Source: an uncultured bacterium
Lineage (GTDB): Bacteria > Cyanobacteriota > Vampirovibrionia > Gastranaerophilales > Gastranaerophilaceae
Assembly: GCA_949282215.1 (NCBI GenBank)
Contig: CASDPF010000009.1
Location: 33,592 to 97,591 of the forward strand
DNA length: 64,000 nucleotides
Direction of reading: 5' to 3'
Every line of letters starts with the position of its first letter. Position 1 is the stretch's first letter. The notes beneath the pieces were generated by a model. It did not search any database. It was not told the DNA's origin and saw nothing but the letters and a program-made list of their open reading frames with translations. Below, one piece after another: positions 62,023 to 64,000 of this stretch. Position numbers and translations under genes: made by a program.

Positions 62023-62108
62023 TGAATTATTTTCCCTCCCCAATCTATTTTAACAATATTTTACCTCATGATAATTCTTCGGGCAAGAACGTAACATTTT
62101 TTTTTACA

Positions 62109-62142
62109 AAAAAGACCTCGAAAAATTTTTCAAGGTCTTTTT
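62109..62142 (-). terminator. Intrinsic terminator of the ferritin gene
   Basis: AAAAAGACCT (62109-62118) pairs with AGGTCTTTTT (62133-62142), with further pairing of the A5/T5 runs inside; T run on the minus strand. Confidence 0.8.
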
Positions 62143-62165
62143 CAGATAATTTATCCAATAAAAAA

Positions 62166-62675
62166 TCAGCCGATAACAGGAGCGACAAAAGTTCTTGCAG
62201 CAAGGTCTTTATCAAGCATCAATAATGCTTTTTTATCGTCACCGATAAGTTTTAGAGTTGCAAGCACACCGCCTACACTGGCTTCTTCTTCGACTTGTTC
62301 TTTCAAATACCAATCAAGGAATGAAAGTGCAGCTCTATCTTTTTGTTCTTCTGCGACATCCATTAAAGCATTAATTTTTGAAGTTACAAGCTCTTCATGT
62401 CTTAGAACATGTTCAAAAACTTCCAATGGAGAATTCCATTTAGTTTCAGGCTTATCAATAGCTTGAAGCTCAACCTTCCCGCCACGCTCATGAACATAAT
62501 TAAACATACCCATAGCATGAGCATGTTCTTCTTGAACTTGAACTGTCATCCAGTTTACAAAACCTTTAAGATTTAAAGATTCAAAGTAAGACTGCATTGA
62601 TAAATAAAGATATTCAGAATAAAATTCTGCATTAATTTGCTCATTAAAAGCTTGTTCCATTTTTTCGCTAATCAT
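62166..62675 (-). CDS. ftnA: Ferritin (non-heme)
   Basis: 169 residues. Four-helix bundle with ferroxidase residues: Glu in NEQINAEFYSEYLYLSM, E-x2-H in QVQEEHAHAMG, and Glu in KEQVEEEASVGG; short C-terminal helix. Stores iron and limits Fenton chemistry. SD AGAGAGGA. Lies next to the carbonic anhydrase but with a separate terminator. Confidence 0.95.
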   Translation of the reverse strand: MISEKMEQAFNEQINAEFYSEYLYLSMQSYFESLNLKGFVNWMTVQVQEEHAHAMGMFNYVHERGGKVELQAIDKPETKWNSPLEVFEHVLRHEELVTSKINALMDVAEEQKDRAALSFLDWYLKEQVEEEASVGGVLATLKLIGDDKKALLMLDKDLAARTFVAPVIG

Positions 62676-62728
62676 ATTAAATCCTCTCTTTCTACAAATT
62701 ACGTCTTTAGTCTAACACGAGAAAATTT

Positions 62729-63307
62729 TTAATCAATAATTTCAACCTTGCCTGTAGAATGATTAAAATGACATTTTGCAATATACAAATCCTGGTTTTC
62801 AAAGGCATTTTTAATAATATTTGAATGCTCAAGTAAAAACTTTTCTACCCAAACTGTATGTTTTTTGGCAAACTCGGTACTGCAAACTGACGGCCCGTAA
62901 TTTTCAATTACAGGATATACACATTTTGCAAAAGCCCTAAAGTTTTCAGTCACATTAGGATAGTTTTCACCTGCAAATTTCATAACCCCGCAATCATCAT
63001 GCCCCAATAAAATTAAAAGCGGTACACGGAGTTTTTTTACGGCATATTCAATACTTTCAACAACATTAGGGCCTGTAGTCATCCCTGCGACCCTTACCAC
63101 AAAAAGTTCACCAATCCCGCAATCAAAAATAATCTCAGGAACGACTCTTGAATCAGAGCAAGTAAGCACAACAGCAAAAGGAGCCTGATATTTTTCAAAC
63201 TTTTGAAGAGTTTCTAAACTCTTTGTCACAGCCTGAGGATTACCGTTAATAAAATTCTCATTACCTTTCAAAAGTTTTTCTAACTCTTTTTTTGCCTTCT
63301 CTATCAT
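62729..63307 (-). CDS. Beta carbonic anhydrase
   Basis: 192 residues from ATG 63307, since an in-frame TTG at 63313 directly abuts the SD (AAAGGAGGG). Zinc ligands Cys50 in TCSDSRVVPE (with the Asp-Arg dyad), His103 and Cys106 in GHDDCGVM. Interconverts carbon dioxide and bicarbonate, supplying bicarbonate to carboxylases such as acetyl-CoA carboxylase. Shorter than plant-type enzymes but typical of bacterial ones. Confidence 0.94.
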   Translation of the reverse strand: MIEKAKKELEKLLKGNENFINGNPQAVTKSLETLQKFEKYQAPFAVVLTCSDSRVVPEIIFDCGIGELFVVRVAGMTTGPNVVESIEYAVKKLRVPLLILLGHDDCGVMKFAGENYPNVTENFRAFAKCVYPVIENYGPSVCSTEFAKKHTVWVEKFLLEHSNIIKNAFENQDLYIAKCHFNHSTGKVEIID

Positions 63308-63351
63308 ACTCAACCCTCCTTTTTATGGAATTATATCATAAAAAAGCGGGA

Positions 63352-64000
63352 TTATTTTTTACAAGATTTTTTACCGCTATCCCAATCCAATTCACATCGC
63401 AAATAGTCCATATTTTCATTATACAATACCCAGGCGGTACATGCTATACCATTATGGTAACTATCATAAAGTTGTCCCCATATCCTTGATTTTGTACAGT
63501 AGTCTTTCATTGATAATCTATCAAATTCTGTTCCCATAGGATATATTCCTGATTTTATAAGATAAAAAACAAAAATATCTTTCCCAAATATATTAGGTTT
63601 TCCTGTAGCATTTGTATCCACACTTATCATCCCACACACTTCTTTTAGCTGTTTTGCAGAACCATATTGACCACTGCATTGTCCATTCCATATTCTGAAA
63701 ATAAATGTTGTTCCGTCAGCTATCTTATAACTGGCATAAGATGCAATATCATAGTAAACTGATGTACAATTCTTTTTAACATCCGCATTACTCATACCAA
63801 CACAATTCGTCGTTATTTTTATATAGGGTGCAAATTTTTTGGCAAGAAAAATATGACTGCTCGCTTCATACATGTCTGTTGCTCCCCATTCATCAGGAGT
63901 CCCGTCTTTTTGAGATGCCATTAAGTATGCCTGCTGTAAAATTGAATAGGCTTTTTTTACTCTTGCTACCGTTTCTTTTTCATAATTTTTTTGAACTATC
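63352..64000 (-). CDS. Prepilin-like protein, N-terminus outside the window
   Basis: 216 codons visible up to the window edge. Upstream of an internal ATG (63921) the frame stays open with IVQKNYEKETVARVKKAYSI, the usual continuation of the pseudopilin N-helix, so the start is beyond 64000. The globular domain has DTNATGKPNIFGKDIFVFYL, the same DxN..KPN..G.D.F.F pattern as the other prepilin-like genes, and several Cys. Whether it too has a G-tract leader cannot be seen. Confidence 0.88.
   Translation of the reverse strand, partial: IVQKNYEKETVARVKKAYSILQQAYLMASQKDGTPDEWGATDMYEASSHIFLAKKFAPYIKITTNCVGMSNADVKKNCTSVYYDIASYASYKIADGTTFIFRIWNGQCSGQYGSAKQLKEVCGMISVDTNATGKPNIFGKDIFVFYLIKSGIYPMGTEFDRLSMKDYCTKSRIWGQLYDSYHNGIACTAWVLYNENMDYLRCELDWDSGKKSCKK

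Noticed and set aside
1..64000. CRISPR arrays, insertion sequences, tRNA and rRNA genes
   Set aside because: No regularly spaced repeats, no transposase ORF with terminal inverted repeats, and no tRNA T-arm motif other than that of tmRNA were found by reading both strands.

Overview
The window is AT-rich bacterial chromosome with short intergenic gaps, genes on both strands and mostly housekeeping content. Gram-negative envelope features are present: a Skp/OmpH-like chaperone, an AsmA-like protein, an OmpA-domain protein and a DHA2 exporter. Several paralogous prepilin-like genes carry the GFTLAEVLITLG signature. Together with the yceD-rpmF-plsX-fabH-fabD-fabG-acpP-fabF cluster and a one-piece tmRNA, this fits a gut Gastranaerophilales (Melainabacteria/Vampirovibrionia, non-photosynthetic Cyanobacteria) genome. 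That assignment is inference from style, not from a marker tree.

Layout. 1-1093: end of a DHA2 drug exporter. 1147-1924: a prepilin-like gene with a 12-G tract in its leader. 1963-12085: adenine deaminase, a WG-repeat protein, an AsmA-like protein with an L,D-transpeptidase, an HD hydrolase, a hexapeptide acyltransferase with a MerR-style promoter, a DUF4186 protein, and a divergent calpain-like / JAMM-like pair. 12164-12834: tmRNA (ssrA) with its promoter, hairpin and a duplicated 3' end. 12831-18134: a membrane-anchored unknown, a large UPF1-like helicase with a nuclease-like tail, and a tRNA nucleotidyltransferase. 18147-18693 and 33349-33865: two copies of an unnamed divergent two-gene module. 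18746-27045: the fatty-acid/phospholipid cluster, interrupted by a self-contained YD-repeat-like gene. 27259-30969: Skp-like chaperone, a second prepilin-like gene, a short UvrC and an XRE regulator. 31011-37250: tpiA, an iron alcohol dehydrogenase, UDP-glucuronate decarboxylase, pgk and prs. 37518-42192: parvulin, response regulator, membrane Hsp20, RHH protein, a third prepilin-like gene, and a histidine kinase with its REC-x-REC partner. 42548-45876: a MotA/MotB-type (ZorA/ZorB-like) pair in an operon with a UPF0210 protein. 45930-54972: a second YD-repeat-like protein, ribE-ribBA, GNAT, a fourth prepilin-like gene, a FliK-like unknown, gloA, a membrane protein with a G8 tract at its ribosome-binding site, and a TPR protein. 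55109-63307: U32 peptidase, a 45-aa small protein, clpB, an HMGL-type aldolase, a class-A beta-lactamase-fold enzyme, ferritin and a beta carbonic anhydrase. 63352-64000: the 3' part of a fifth prepilin-like gene.

The most striking feature is a set of long homopolymeric G tracts (12, 11, 11 and 11 G) placed 9 to 11 codons after the start codon of short leader ORFs, all with strong Shine-Dalgarno sequences, at or immediately upstream of prepilin-like genes. At 50170 the tract is in frame with the prepilin (ON). At 1147 and 40158 the tract is out of frame (OFF), and changing its length by one G (12 to 11, 11 to 10) joins leader and prepilin exactly. The 40158 locus has no other usable start. 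This looks like a multi-locus slipped-strand phase-variation system controlling surface pseudopilins. A fifth, shorter tract (G8) replaces the Shine-Dalgarno of an unrelated membrane protein. The second notable pattern is the duplicated divergent module: a leaderless HTH-like gene facing a small helical protein, with identical TATAAT-to-ATG geometry in both copies.
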